Shown piece by piece: positions 1 to 7,992 of a stretch of 64,000 nt of DNA (its first letter is position 1; every line of letters begins with the position of its first letter). The notes under the pieces were generated by a model. It was given only the letters and a program-made list of their open reading frames with translations, did not search any database and was not told the DNA's origin. The position numbers and the translations under genes were made by a program. Source of the stretch: Mucilaginibacter arboris (GTDB taxonomy: Bacteria; Bacteroidota; Bacteroidia; Sphingobacteriales; Sphingobacteriaceae); assembly GCF_009754915.1 (NCBI RefSeq), contig NZ_WPIK01000016.1:1-64000 (forward strand). Direction: 5' to 3'.

Positions 1-69
1 CTCTGTTTTGTTGGTATTGTAGCTTACGCCGTTAAATGAACTTGAACTGTTTAGAATTTTCACTATCAT
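1..69 (-). CDS. Relaxase (MobB-like), N-terminal fragment cut by window edge
   Basis: An ATG at 67-69 opens a frame of 23 codons that runs off the left edge. The first residues read MIVKILNSSSSFNGVSYN, which matches the opening of Bacteroidota relaxases of mobilisable plasmids and transposons. Such relaxases nick oriT and pilot the strand into the recipient. The start lies one base after the stop of the upstream relaxosome gene, so the two are co-transcribed and probably translationally coupled. The catalytic tyrosine and histidine motifs lie outside the window, so the call rests on the N-terminus and the context. Confidence 0.75.
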   Translation of the reverse strand, partial: MIVKILNSSSSFNGVSYNTNKTE

Positions 70-70
70 G

Positions 71-466
71 TTATTTTTTCATGACCCTGTACATGCTTTT
101 GAATATTGCGTATATATTTGATTCAATTTGAAGGTGCTTTTCTAAAAGTTGCTCGAAATCCTGTATAACTTGCTGCGGTACCGGACCAGCTTTGAAAACT
201 GTATTGGCGTGCCTGGCCAACTGATTAATATTGTTGCCTACCCTGCCCATTTCTGCACCGGCATTTGAAAGCTCTTGGATCACGTCTTTGGTAATCAGAA
301 ATTCTCTATTTTCTATCACACGCAAAACGAAAAGATTTGATCGTTTAATCCCTGTTTCTTTTTCCAGGAGAATAAGTTTTTCTTTCTCTTTCTCGGTTAA
401 TCGAACCACTACCCTTTCGGATTTCTTTGTTTCTTTTTTCGGCGCTCCTCCTTTGTTTCTACTCAT
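71..466 (-). CDS. Plasmid mobilisation relaxosome protein (MobA/MobC-like, ribbon-helix-helix)
   Basis: A basic protein of 131 residues. The N-terminal part (about residues 15-50, RVVVRLTEKEKEKL) looks like a ribbon-helix-helix DNA-binding region. The C-terminal half contains the conserved AGAEMGRVGNNINQLARHAN stretch typical of accessory proteins that bind oriT and help the relaxase. It is immediately followed by the relaxase start (1-bp gap), the usual order in Bacteroidota mobilisation operons. Its upstream non-coding region (467-1013) is the natural place for oriT. The family call is confident; which named subfamily applies is not settled. Confidence 0.85.
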   Translation of the reverse strand: MSRNKGGAPKKETKKSERVVVRLTEKEKEKLILLEKETGIKRSNLFVLRVIENREFLITKDVIQELSNAGAEMGRVGNNINQLARHANTVFKAGPVPQQVIQDFEQLLEKHLQIESNIYAIFKSMYRVMKK

Positions 467-1013
467 ATTAAACTGGTCTTATGTTGGTTTTTAAATGGCG
501 AGTTGCAAGTCATTTTAGCTCCTATTTACCAAGTTTGAGAGTAGCGATGAAATTTGGAAATAGGTTTTTTAAGAGGTTTTGTGGCACACAAAAACACATC
601 TTGCAGTACCCTAAACGACATTTGAATTTGTACTCATTAAGAATGCTGGTTGTAGTTAAAAAACAGGTATAGGTTCTGGGCTTGTTTTAATGCTAGAATT
701 GACTGAATTGAGGGTTTGGTTTCTTCTTGGTTTGTTAATTAAACAGCAAAAGAAAAGAATATTACTAGTGGTACAGGCAGTGGATTTGACACCAAAAAGT
801 TAACTCATTAACTCTGCCTGTATGTGGTTCGGGAATACTCACGTCGGTAATTACATACCTGCCAAAACTGGCTGCCTATGGTTCATTAAGGATAAACAAT
901 CTTCCATACGCGTATGGTTCAATGGTTATCTTAACTGCTCTTTAATTTTCAACCGTTAATTGAAAATGCTTCTTCCCCAGATGTCAAAGATCGTAACCTG
1001 TATTGTCAATAGT
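467..1013. other. Non-coding region upstream of the mobilisation operon; candidate oriT
   Basis: No convincing gene is present. Structure is concentrated at 773-921. ACAGGCAG (773-780) pairs with CTGCCTGT (814-821), and the loop holds a second small stem, GTTAA with TTAAC (799-812). A perfect 14-bp palindrome CCATACGCGTATGG lies at 904-917. The word TATGGTTCA is directly repeated at 877-885 and 913-921. Inverted repeats just upstream of relaxosome genes are the usual form of an oriT, but no nic site can be assigned from sequence alone. Confidence 0.35.
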
Positions 1014-1061
1014 GATATATGTATATATACAGATATACAAATATACAGTTACGCTATAAAA
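1014..1061. repeat. Octamer-phased AT-rich array 1 (6 units)
   Basis: Six consecutive 8-bp units starting at 1014 fit loosely to NRTATAWN; the first two are GATATATG and TATATATA, and the last two are degenerate. The array lies between the relaxosome gene and the next array. It shares its strict 8-bp register with the arrays before parA and rep, which suggests a common binding protein. Confidence 0.55.
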
Positions 1062-1379
1062 AATAGTCGTTTTTTAATATTTTGCTATAATTTATAGATA
1101 AGCACCTGATATTTAAACTAATAAAATTATCAATTAATGCTTGTGTTTATGATTTAAAGGCCTTTTAGGAGTGTTTGCCGTTATGGATTTGCTTTTATAG
1201 AACGGATTTTCTTCCTTAAAAAGGAGGTTAAAAAAGTTTCTAAAAAGATTCGTTTTATTAACCTGTCCAAAGATGTGGTTTAAGAAAATCCGCTGAAATA
1301 CTTAATAAGTAGTATTATGGTTGCGGCCTAAAGAGTATTTTGGGTAGTACGTATAAAGGAGTAGTGGCTTTGATTTTGG

Positions 1380-1467
1380 CATATATACAGATATTCATAT
1401 AGTTATATATACGTATATCTGTATAAGCGTATAGAAGTATAGGTGTATATTTACATAGACGTATATC
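1380..1467. repeat. Octamer-phased AT-rich array 2 (11 units)
   Basis: Eleven uninterrupted 8-bp units from 1380 to 1467 keep perfect register, most with TATA at positions 3-6 of the unit (for example CGTATATC and TGTATAAG). It is the longest array in the window. Its right end runs into the last codons and stop codon (1451-1453) of the LuxR-type gene, so the repeat has been accommodated in coding sequence. Confidence 0.65.
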
Positions 1468-2428
1468 GCCTGAGTAAAACTTTGTCTGGTTCTTTATTAA
1501 GTTCTTTTATCAGCTCCGCTTTATTTTGTACTCCTGTTTTAAGAAAGATATTTTGCACATGTTTTGTAACTGTACTTTTTGCGATAAATAATTTTTGGGC
1601 AATGTCTTCATATCTTAATCCTTCGATGATAAGCAAAGCAACTTCTATTTCTCGTGGGCTTAATTTAAGGCGCTCAACGTTGTAGTCAAATCGGTTTGGG
1701 AATAGGGCTTCCATTTTCGGAAGCTGCTGTTCGGATTGCTTAATTAATGATTCCAGCCTCACGTTATCTTTTATAGATTCTTTGATCATTGTCCAGATGA
1801 ATAAGCCGGATATAATTAAGAAGCCGCCGTTCATGACCAGAACCTCTATTAGCTGGCTTAAGTTGAAAAATGAAATTATTGGCATACTTACCCAGGGTAC
1901 TACAGCGAAATAAGTTAAATACATTTCCGTACCCTGAGTGATATCTTCCTTGTACTTAATCCTTATTGAATTTAGTATGGCTGTAAGAGCAATGATGGCA
2001 TAAAAGAACGGTATAATTACTCCATGCTCGACGGCCAAGTGAATGTTTCCTTCAATTAGATATTCTGCAACAATGAAGAGTAGAAACGGGGTAAATAAAA
2101 ATAATAAAACGCCGTATGTCGCGTGGAACCTAAGCTTTGTTAAATCGAATGCTTTGTAAAAATAATATGGGAAGTAACAAGCCAGGACAAAGCCACTGCC
2201 GTAAGCAAGAATATTCTGTGTAACGATGGGGACTTTTAAACTTGGGTCTGGAAACAAACCTCCGCAGATATTATAAACGATGTAGAGCGTTAGTAGGATC
2301 ACATAATAGTATCTCTTTTTGTCGTATGGTTTTTGTAAGTAAAAAAGGATTTGGTATAAGAGCATTACTATTTCCAGGATGATAAAGACAAATGTCTCTA
2401 TGTCCATGTCTGTATTAAAGACTTTCAT
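1451..2428 (-). CDS. Membrane-anchored LuxR-family transcriptional regulator
   Basis: 325 residues. The first ~220 contain about six or seven hydrophobic segments. The C-terminus (about residues 255-315, with KLSPREIEVALLIIEGLRY and the recognition-helix region STVTKHVQNIF) is a clear LuxR/GerE helix-turn-helix. A membrane sensor joined directly to a LuxR output domain is a known Bacteroidota architecture; the signal is unknown. It lies 12 bp downstream of the acetyltransferase gene, so the two form an operon read leftward. The last codons lie inside an octamer array. Confidence 0.8.
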   Translation of the reverse strand: MKVFNTDMDIETFVFIILEIVMLLYQILFYLQKPYDKKRYYYVILLTLYIVYNICGGLFPDPSLKVPIVTQNILAYGSGFVLACYFPYYFYKAFDLTKLRFHATYGVLLFLFTPFLLFIVAEYLIEGNIHLAVEHGVIIPFFYAIIALTAILNSIRIKYKEDITQGTEMYLTYFAVVPWVSMPIISFFNLSQLIEVLVMNGGFLIISGLFIWTMIKESIKDNVRLESLIKQSEQQLPKMEALFPNRFDYNVERLKLSPREIEVALLIIEGLRYEDIAQKLFIAKSTVTKHVQNIFLKTGVQNKAELIKELNKEPDKVLLRRYTSM

Positions 2429-2440
2429 AAATTAGGAGAA

Positions 2441-3010
2441 TTAACCTCGTTTTAACATATACAGCTTATAGCCAAAGGATAGTTCCTTATAGGTGTAAAA
2501 GCCGAACTTTTTATACCAGGGTAGGTTTTTTAAGGTGGATGTTTCTAAGTAGATCGCACGGTTTTTAGCAATGCTTTCCTGAATAATTTCTGTTAGTAGT
2601 TTAGTGCCAATCCCTTTATTTTGTTCGTCTGGTGAAACGCCAAGGAACCATAGGTAGTAAAACGGCTTTTGCGGGTAGTTACTCTTAATGGCCTTTTCTC
2701 TGCTCATTGCTTTGCTGGCGTTACTTAGGCCAATTGATTTTAGCAGCAGCTTTATATCAAGAATGGCTGATTGTAATGTAAATTTCTTTAGATCCGGATA
2801 AAGGACCAGCGCACATCCTTTTTTGTCATTCGAAAGGAAAACTTCACCGAACGTTAAGCAGATGTCGAATGAATAATCCATTAAAAACGTAATTCTATCT
2901 TTTCTTTTTTTGTCCTGCTTTACTATATAATTAACACTTTGATTCTCATTAAAAGAATCTGTAAGGATTTTGATCACAAGAGCTTTGTCTTCTTTTGTAG
3001 CTTTTAACAT
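2441..3010 (-). CDS. GNAT-family N-acetyltransferase
   Basis: About 189 residues from the ATG at 3008-3010; a longer reading would need a GTG at 3055. The C-terminal half carries the acetyl-CoA loop (SPDEQNKGIGTKLLTEI) followed by the typical YKKFGFYTYKE ending of the fold. The N-terminal part is compatible with a small-molecule acceptor site. The acceptor cannot be named. It is first in a two-gene operon with the membrane LuxR regulator. Confidence 0.8.
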   Translation of the reverse strand: MLKATKEDKALVIKILTDSFNENQSVNYIVKQDKKRKDRITFLMDYSFDICLTFGEVFLSNDKKGCALVLYPDLKKFTLQSAILDIKLLLKSIGLSNASKAMSREKAIKSNYPQKPFYYLWFLGVSPDEQNKGIGTKLLTEIIQESIAKNRAIYLETSTLKNLPWYKKFGFYTYKELSFGYKLYMLKRG

Positions 3011-3191
3011 CGTAAAATTTTTATTTTTTAGTACTAGGCAATTACTTGGCAGCACATATGGGATGTACTTAGAGATGCTTTTTAAAATCCTATTGCCTTC
3101 TAAGGATTTAGCAGCGTTGTTATTCTTAAAGTAGTAGATGCCTGTTAGAACATTCTATTAAGATAATAACAAAAAAACTGCGTAAAAATTA

Positions 3192-3199
3192 TAGTTTTG
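3192..3199 (+). promoter_or_regulatory. Putative -7 promoter element for the XRE gene
   Basis: TAGTTTTG fits the Bacteroidota -7 consensus TAnnTTTG and lies about 45 bp before the ATG at 3245. No clear -33 TTTG is visible at the expected distance, so this is tentative. Confidence 0.35.
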
Positions 3200-3244
3200 C
3201 TATATTAATAACCTAAAAAAATTAGAAACTGATTTAATATATTC

Positions 3245-3658
3245 ATGGATCAAAGTGAAAATGAGCGCTTAAAGCTTATTAGAAAAACATTAGGTTATAA
3301 TCAGGAGGATTTCGCACCAACGATAGGTTTAACCCAAGGCGGGTACTCTGATATAGAGCGGGGTAAAAACGGTTTGTCAGGCAAAGTAAAACTATTGCTT
3401 GTTAATGTTCATAAAGTGAACCTGAGCTATTTGGAAAAAAATCAAGGTGGAATGTTTTACATAGATACACCTCCGGATGAACCGGAAGTGGAAACATTAA
3501 ACCTTGACCTGGGTGCTACACTAGACAAAAAAGACCGGACAATTGAGCTATTAAAAGCAGACATAAAACGGTTAAACGCCGAACGTCAACTTTATTTAGA
3601 TCTACTAGCAACAAAGGATAAAGCTATTGCTGCACTTGAACGGAGCTTAAAGAAGTAG
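3245..3658 (+). CDS. XRE-family helix-turn-helix regulator with coiled-coil tail
   Basis: 137 residues. Residues ~5-60 form a Cro/C1-type helix-turn-helix (RLKLIRKTLGYNQEDFAPTI, then SDIERGKNGLS). Residues ~92-137 are charged and heptad-like, consistent with a coiled coil for oligomerisation. It precedes parA by 70 bp, and that gap is filled by an octamer array. It could regulate partition or simply be adjacent; the separate array argues that parA has its own control. Its overall plan resembles the XRE genes at 14831 and 20079, though it is more diverged. Confidence 0.8.
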   Translation: MDQSENERLKLIRKTLGYNQEDFAPTIGLTQGGYSDIERGKNGLSGKVKLLLVNVHKVNLSYLEKNQGGMFYIDTPPDEPEVETLNLDLGATLDKKDRTIELLKADIKRLNAERQLYLDLLATKDKAIAALERSLKK

Positions 3659-3669
3659 ATTCCTTAGTT

Positions 3670-3725
3670 TATATGTTTATATATTTATATAAAAATATTT
3701 TTGTATAATTGTATAAATATATAGG
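3670..3725. repeat. Octamer array 3: candidate centromere (parS) and parA operator (7 units)
   Basis: Seven consecutive 8-bp units run from 3670 to 3725 (TATATGTT first, TATATAGG last), ending 3 bp before the parA start codon at 3729. Arrays of short phased repeats before parA are the usual form of centromere/operators bound by ribbon-helix-helix partition proteins (compare the heptads of the omega protein of pSM19035). The small protein encoded after parA is the natural ligand; that link is inferred. Confidence 0.65.
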
Positions 3726-3728
3726 GGC

Positions 3729-4472
3729 ATGAAGATTATTTCTATTTTAAACCACAAAGGCGGTACAGGAAAAACGACTTCGGCTCTGAATATAGGTGCA
3801 GGACTTGCACGACTTCAAAAAAAAACCCTACTTGTTGACCTTGACCCACAAACAAATTTAACAGAAGGTTTAGGCATACATAAAACTAAAGTATCGATTT
3901 ATAACAGTATAATGAATGGGAGCGATTTGCCCATACAGCATATATCTGAATATTTAGACCTTGTTCCTTCTTCAATCGATTTATTAGGTGCTGAGTTAGA
4001 ATTAGTATCTAGATCAAACCGGGAAACTGTTTTAAAAGACATACTGGATAAAGTCAAAGATCAATATGAATATATTATTATTGATTGTCCACCAGCTTTA
4101 GGTATGCTGACAATGAATGCCCTCGTTTGCACTGATACACTACTGATACCTTTAGAAGCAGAGTTTTACTCATATCGAGGTATTGATCGTATGGTATTCT
4201 TTATTACAGAAGTAAGAACGCACTTCAATGAACACCTTACAATTGGTGGCGTATTTATTACAAGATATAATTCTAGACGACTTTTAACTGACCAGATAAC
4301 TGGCAATGTTAAAAAGCACTTTAATGCGAAATTATTTGACACAAAGATCAGGGTAAATGTGTCATTGGCAGAAGCCCCGGCAAAAGGAAAAGACATTTTT
4401 GAATATGCACCTACTTCAAATGGTGCTATTGATTATGGGAATTTAGTAGATGAAATTTTAATTAAAATATAA
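3729..4472 (+). CDS. parA: ParA-family partition ATPase
   Basis: 247 residues without an N-terminal helix-turn-helix extension, so of the short ParA (type Ib / Soj) class. The deviant Walker A box is LNHKGGTGKTTSALN (residues 7-21), with the signature lysine (Lys10) and catalytic lysine (Lys15). The Walker A' region LLVDLDPQTNLT and the Walker B region IIIDCPPALG follow. It uses ATP-dependent DNA binding to segregate plasmid copies. It begins directly after an octamer array and is followed 4 bp later by the partner gene. Short ParA proteins rely on the partner, not themselves, for operator binding. Confidence 0.92.
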   Translation: MKIISILNHKGGTGKTTSALNIGAGLARLQKKTLLVDLDPQTNLTEGLGIHKTKVSIYNSIMNGSDLPIQHISEYLDLVPSSIDLLGAELELVSRSNRETVLKDILDKVKDQYEYIIIDCPPALGMLTMNALVCTDTLLIPLEAEFYSYRGIDRMVFFITEVRTHFNEHLTIGGVFITRYNSRRLLTDQITGNVKKHFNAKLFDTKIRVNVSLAEAPAKGKDIFEYAPTSNGAIDYGNLVDEILIKI

Positions 4473-4476
4473 GGTT

Positions 4477-4746
4477 ATGGCAAAGAGGTTTGAAATGGAA
4501 GACAATAGTAGTCATCTTGAAGGAGTTGGGGCGTTATTTAAAGGTTCCGTTAAGAAAGATGAACAGCAAAAAGAAAAGAAAGAGGAAGCTTTGGCGGATC
4601 TGGATGACGATAAGGAATTAGTAAATTATTTGTTTTCAATGGAGAGGGGATTACAAAAAAAACTTAAAAATATGAGTACTAATTCTAGGAAATCAATTAA
4701 AGAAATTATTCTAATTGCTATAAAAAGTCATTATAAAATTGAATAG
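4477..4746 (+). CDS. Putative ParA partner / centromere-binding protein (ribbon-helix-helix-like)
   Basis: 89 residues, starting 4 bp after parA. The N-terminal ~50 residues are acidic and lysine-rich and probably flexible. The C-terminal ~40 residues (MERGLQKKLKNMSTNSRKSI then KEIILIAIKSHY) match the strand-helix-helix pattern of ribbon-helix-helix plasmid proteins. Flexible tail plus RHH is the plan of ParG- and omega-type partners, whose tails stimulate the ATPase. It is the best candidate to bind the 8-bp arrays across the plasmid. No family name can be assigned with certainty. Confidence 0.6.
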   Translation: MAKRFEMEDNSSHLEGVGALFKGSVKKDEQQKEKKEEALADLDDDKELVNYLFSMERGLQKKLKNMSTNSRKSIKEIILIAIKSHYKIE

Positions 4747-4823
4747 TCCTTTAGCTTAAATTCACTGTGATCGTGGTAGTGATCTATAGGTAGATCTGGC
4801 GTATATACACTCTCTACAACCAC

Positions 4824-4843
4824 GGTCGAAATACTATAATGCT
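4824..4843 (+). repeat. Solitary replication iteron beside the partition locus
   Basis: The first 14 bases (GGTCGAAATACTAT) are identical to the iterons at 55.7-56.0 kb; the last six diverge. It lies between the partition partner and the serine recombinase, about 9 kb from the origin if the plasmid is circular. It could serve handcuffing or local regulation by the initiator. Confidence 0.6.
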
Positions 4844-4862
4844 TTTGTTTAATCTATTTTGC

Positions 4863-5507
4863 CTATTTGCTTTTGTCAGTTCCCTTGTTGTTAGCAGCAC
4901 CAGGTTTATAATTGATGTATTTGTAAACTGTTGCACTGCTGGCAATATCCAAAGTCTTTCTGATCTCCGAAATACTTATTCCGGAACCATAAAGCTTTTT
5001 AACGGCTTTCATCTTTCGCTCGCTTTCCTCCGTTAATCCCTTTGGCCTTCCGCCAACCCGGCCCCGTGCCCTGGCTGCCACAAGTCCTGCTCCGGATCTT
5101 TCCATCTGAACTGTCCTTTCGTTCTCCGCCATGATTGCATTCATGCTAAACCAAAGCTTTCCCATTGCTGTCGAAGTATCAATTCCTTCCGTAACCGATA
5201 CAAAGCGTATTTTTCGTTCGCTCAGTTCTGCCATGAGTTTGATCAATTCCCAGGCAGTCCTCCCCAAACGGTCGATCCGCCAGACAATAACGGTGTCCCC
5301 GTCCCGGAGCTGCTCATAAAGCGCATTCCATTCTTCACGGTATTTTACCCCGCTTTCTTTTTCAAAAAACAGTTTATCACAATGCTGCTTTTTCATCGCA
5401 TCTTCCTGCAGGTCGTAATTCTGAATTGTTTTTGATACCCGTATATAACCGAAAGTCATCCTATCTAAATTTCCTGTATTATTTCCTTTTGCAGTTTTGC
5501 TTTCCAA
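4863..5507 (-). CDS. Serine recombinase (resolvase/invertase family)
   Basis: About 199 residues of family core in a 214-residue frame. The catalytic serine lies in FGYIRVSKTIQN (Ser25). Further family motifs are WRIDRLGRTAWELIKLM and the long E helix region IMAENERTVQMERSGAG. The end is a resolvase helix-turn-helix (SGISISEIRKTLDIASS). The gene is next to parA, and its upstream region carries three copies of one recognition word, so a multimer-resolution role for the plasmid is likely. A transposon resolvase or an invertase are alternatives. Confidence 0.88.
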   Translation of the reverse strand: MESKTAKGNNTGNLDRMTFGYIRVSKTIQNYDLQEDAMKKQHCDKLFFEKESGVKYREEWNALYEQLRDGDTVIVWRIDRLGRTAWELIKLMAELSERKIRFVSVTEGIDTSTAMGKLWFSMNAIMAENERTVQMERSGAGLVAARARGRVGGRPKGLTEESERKMKAVKKLYGSGISISEIRKTLDIASSATVYKYINYKPGAANNKGTDKSK

Positions 5508-5515
5508 ATATAGCC

Positions 5516-5656
5516 AACCGTTACATTTAAACCTCCAAGAAATTTGATTAGGTGTAATAAGATAGGTGTAATAGTTTAATGTAACGGTTTAGGAAGTTAA
5601 GAAAGACTTTTTAATGGATGAACCCTGATTACAGAAATACGTTCGTTTAAATGTAA
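5516..5656. promoter_or_regulatory. Candidate res / recombinase-binding site and promoter region
   Basis: Three copies of GTTTAAATGTAAcgg lie just upstream of the serine recombinase: at 5516-5532 (inverted), 5574-5589 (direct, lacking one A) and 5645-5656 (direct, core only). The word TAGGTGTAATA is directly repeated at 5549-5559 and 5563-5573 between the first two. Several short inverted and direct sites beside a resolvase gene are the normal organisation of a res site with its own promoter. Which subsite holds the crossover point is not clear. Confidence 0.5.
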
Positions 5657-5873
5657 TAGCTAATTTAGCAGATACTAATAATTAGCCGAAATGATTAAGC
5701 AGATTCTCAAAAATGAATACTGCATTAGTAGATAGCTTTTATAGTCACTATACATTGGTAAACCGTACATAGAAAGCACGATCGTTTTCTAAATATAAGT
5801 TAAACAGGGTGTTAAAAGAAGGTAACTTTAAAGATTGAATTTCGTTATTTTGCCTGATATAGCCCCCAAATTA
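5657..5873. other. AT-rich spacer before the first histidine kinase
   Basis: No gene is seen. The right end carries a possible promoter for the kinase: a TTTTGC word at 5847-5852 close to the Bacteroidota -7 form, about 25 bp before the ATG at 5874. Nothing else stands out. Confidence 0.3.
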
Positions 5874-7067
5874 ATGGAAAAGAAAAAACGACGTTTAAGC
5901 AATCCTATTGAAACTATTAATTGTCTTACAGGAGAAAATGCCGCATTAAAAGAGGAAATACGCAACCTTGTTTCGTCTGCAAATTCAGCACGTTTTAACC
6001 CGACAGAAGAACCCGATTGCAAGGAAAGTGAAAACCGTTTTCAAACTATATTTGAGTCTTCCAGGTTTGGCAATAAAATCATAACGGCTGACCTTAAAAT
6101 TATACAAGTCAACCCGGCTTTAGTCGCGCTTTTAGGTTACAGTAATAAAGAAGATATCATCGGGACCAGGATATTAGATTATTCACCCGTTGATCAAAAG
6201 AAACACTGGCAAACACTTCAGGAAAAGTTGTGGAAAAAGGATAGTCCTTCTTTTAATTTAGAAACCGCTTTATTAAAAAAAGACGGTTCACTGGTTTGGT
6301 GCCATGTTACTTCAATTTTGTTTCAGGATAAGGGAGAAACTTTTGGCTATACAATTATAGAAGATATTACAGAACAGCGTGAACTGCGGGTGCAGAAGGA
6401 GGAATTTATTAATGTGGCAAGCCATGAGCTTAAAACCCCTCTAACCAGCTTAAAAGCAGGCTTACAATTACTAAACAGGAAGATTAAATCCGAAGCTGTA
6501 ATAACAGCTTCACATATCCAATTAGCCCAAAGTGCAGAAAATAATACCACAAGGTTAAGCAACTTAGTAGTTGATCTTTTGAATTCGACCAAAATTGAAC
6601 AAGGCCAATTAACTTTAAATAAAAGCAGGTTTAAGCTTTCAGATATATTAAATGAATGTTGTAACCATATTCTATTGGATAGAAAGTATTATTTAACAAC
6701 TAAGGGGGACCTTTCTCTTGAAGTAATTGCCGATCAGCAGAAAATAGAGCAGGTACTGGTGAATTTGGTTAACAACGCAGCTAAATATGCACCAGATTCT
6801 GAAGAAATAGTAATCCAGGTAGAAGGGTTGGAAGACCGGGTTAAAGTATCTGTAACAGACCGGGGAAATGGCATTTCGGCTGAAAATAAATCCCATCTTT
6901 TTGACCGTTATTATCGCGTAAACAATGATGGAAACCTGAATTCGGGGTTGGGGTTAGGCCTTTATATCTCCTCAGAAATTATAAGAAGGCACGGCGGGGA
7001 AATAGGCGTAGAAAGCAAACTTGGGCAAGGTTCTACATTTTGGTTTACCATTCCTGTTAAAAATTAA
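5874..7067 (+). CDS. PAS-domain sensor histidine kinase, soluble
   Basis: 397 residues from the ATG at 5874; an upstream TTG at 5835 would add 13 residues but lies ahead of the likely promoter element. Order: short coiled-coil start, one PAS domain (about 55-165), HisKA dimerisation helix with the phospho-accepting histidine in ASHELKTP (His184), then HATPase_c with N box NLVNNAAKYA, G1 DRGNGIS and G2 GLGLGLYI. No membrane segment, so it senses a cytoplasmic cue. There is no intact response regulator next to it, only the decayed receiver at 7464-7850. It is a close paralogue of the kinase at 8812. Confidence 0.88.
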   Translation: MEKKKRRLSNPIETINCLTGENAALKEEIRNLVSSANSARFNPTEEPDCKESENRFQTIFESSRFGNKIITADLKIIQVNPALVALLGYSNKEDIIGTRILDYSPVDQKKHWQTLQEKLWKKDSPSFNLETALLKKDGSLVWCHVTSILFQDKGETFGYTIIEDITEQRELRVQKEEFINVASHELKTPLTSLKAGLQLLNRKIKSEAVITASHIQLAQSAENNTTRLSNLVVDLLNSTKIEQGQLTLNKSRFKLSDILNECCNHILLDRKYYLTTKGDLSLEVIADQQKIEQVLVNLVNNAAKYAPDSEEIVIQVEGLEDRVKVSVTDRGNGISAENKSHLFDRYYRVNNDGNLNSGLGLGLYISSEIIRRHGGEIGVESKLGQGSTFWFTIPVKN

Positions 7068-7127
7068 ACGACGATGCTAAACGCTACTTTTAGCAACAAA
7101 GCTTAAACTGTGTTGCAAGACCTATAG

Positions 7128-7271
7128 TGGCTTAAAAAGCAAGAGGTTCTGCTATCCCGGAAAATCGGAAAGGAAGGTGAAAGGTTGGTGATTGAAGTTA
7201 AGGAAGATCCCTCACTTGTCATTAAGGTTTATAATGATGCCTTGGAAAAGGATAAAGCGGATAAGTTATAA
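7128..7271 (+). pseudogene. Start-less reading frame remnant
   Basis: A 47-residue frame directly follows a stop and contains no ATG; it reads like protein (RKIGKEGERLVIEVKEDPS) and ends at 7269-7271. It may be the tail of a lost gene. No family was recognised. The surrounding 7068-7463 shows no other gene. Confidence 0.25.
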
Positions 7272-7463
7272 CCTGTTCTAAGATAAGTCCCACTTTATAA
7301 GAAGTTTCAAGGACTTACGGCACTGAAGCCAGGGGGGAAGAAGCGGATGCCAGTCAGCCAAACCCGTGGCTGCACGTTTAGGTTACATTTATACAATTTT
7401 GGAAGACAGACGCCAGGTATATTTACTGGGGTTGGGCTAATTGAACTTTTACAAATAAAATAA

Positions 7464-7850
7464 ACAGCCGGGCGTGAAATTAAAATAATACTACTGGCGA
7501 GTTTACTGCTGATTGTTGCCCTTAACGGAAAAGCGGAAAGTAATTCCTCGCTGAAAAAGACCATTGACAGCCTGTATCAATCGGATCAGACAGTACAATT
7601 GAAATTAAAGGCACTTCACGAAATGCCGGACGTTTTGTTGTTAGACTTGTGGATGCCGGTCCTGCCGGGAGACGAGTTGGCCATTGCCATCTGTGCCACA
7701 CCGGAGCTTGCTCATCTGCTTATTATAATCTTTTCTGCGGCGGTGAATGTACGGGATCAAGCTATTCGGGCCGGTGCCGACTACTTTATCAGCAAGCCCT
7801 TTGATCCGGATGAACTGCTTCGAATAGTGGAGGCAGCGTTGGAAAAGTGA
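7464..7850 (+). pseudogene. Decayed response-regulator receiver with a foreign signal-peptide-like start
   Basis: The frame from 7599 gives the C-terminal two thirds of a CheY-type receiver: phospho-acceptor aspartate in VLLLDLWMPVLPGDEL, the switch serine region IIIFSAAVNV, and the conserved lysine in DYFISKPFDPDEL. The N-terminal strand with the acidic pair is missing. In the same open frame, upstream codons read IKIILLASLLLIVALNGKAE, which looks like a secretion signal, with ATT where an ATG would be expected. It appears to be a fusion of two gene ends left by deletion. A short functional receiver starting at the TTG at 7599 is possible but unlikely. Confidence 0.6.
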
Positions 7851-7992
7851 AAGGGTCACTTTGTACTACCTATAGTCTGATTGATCCGATACCTACTCCT
7901 AGCAGCAATGAGCGAGTAAGAGATAAAGTTTTTTAGACTGTTCAACACAAATAGTGTATATTTAATCCGTTTTTATCGCTCACGATCGTTTT

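Noticed and set aside
481-672. 63-codon frame on the plus strand before the LuxR gene
   Set aside because: Composition is not protein-like, and it lies in the presumed oriT/promoter region of the mobilisation genes.
2440-2475. TTTTAACATAT with TTATAGCC as a dif-like site
   Set aside because: The spacer is 5 bp, the AACATAA core is broken, and the word lies inside acetyltransferase coding sequence.
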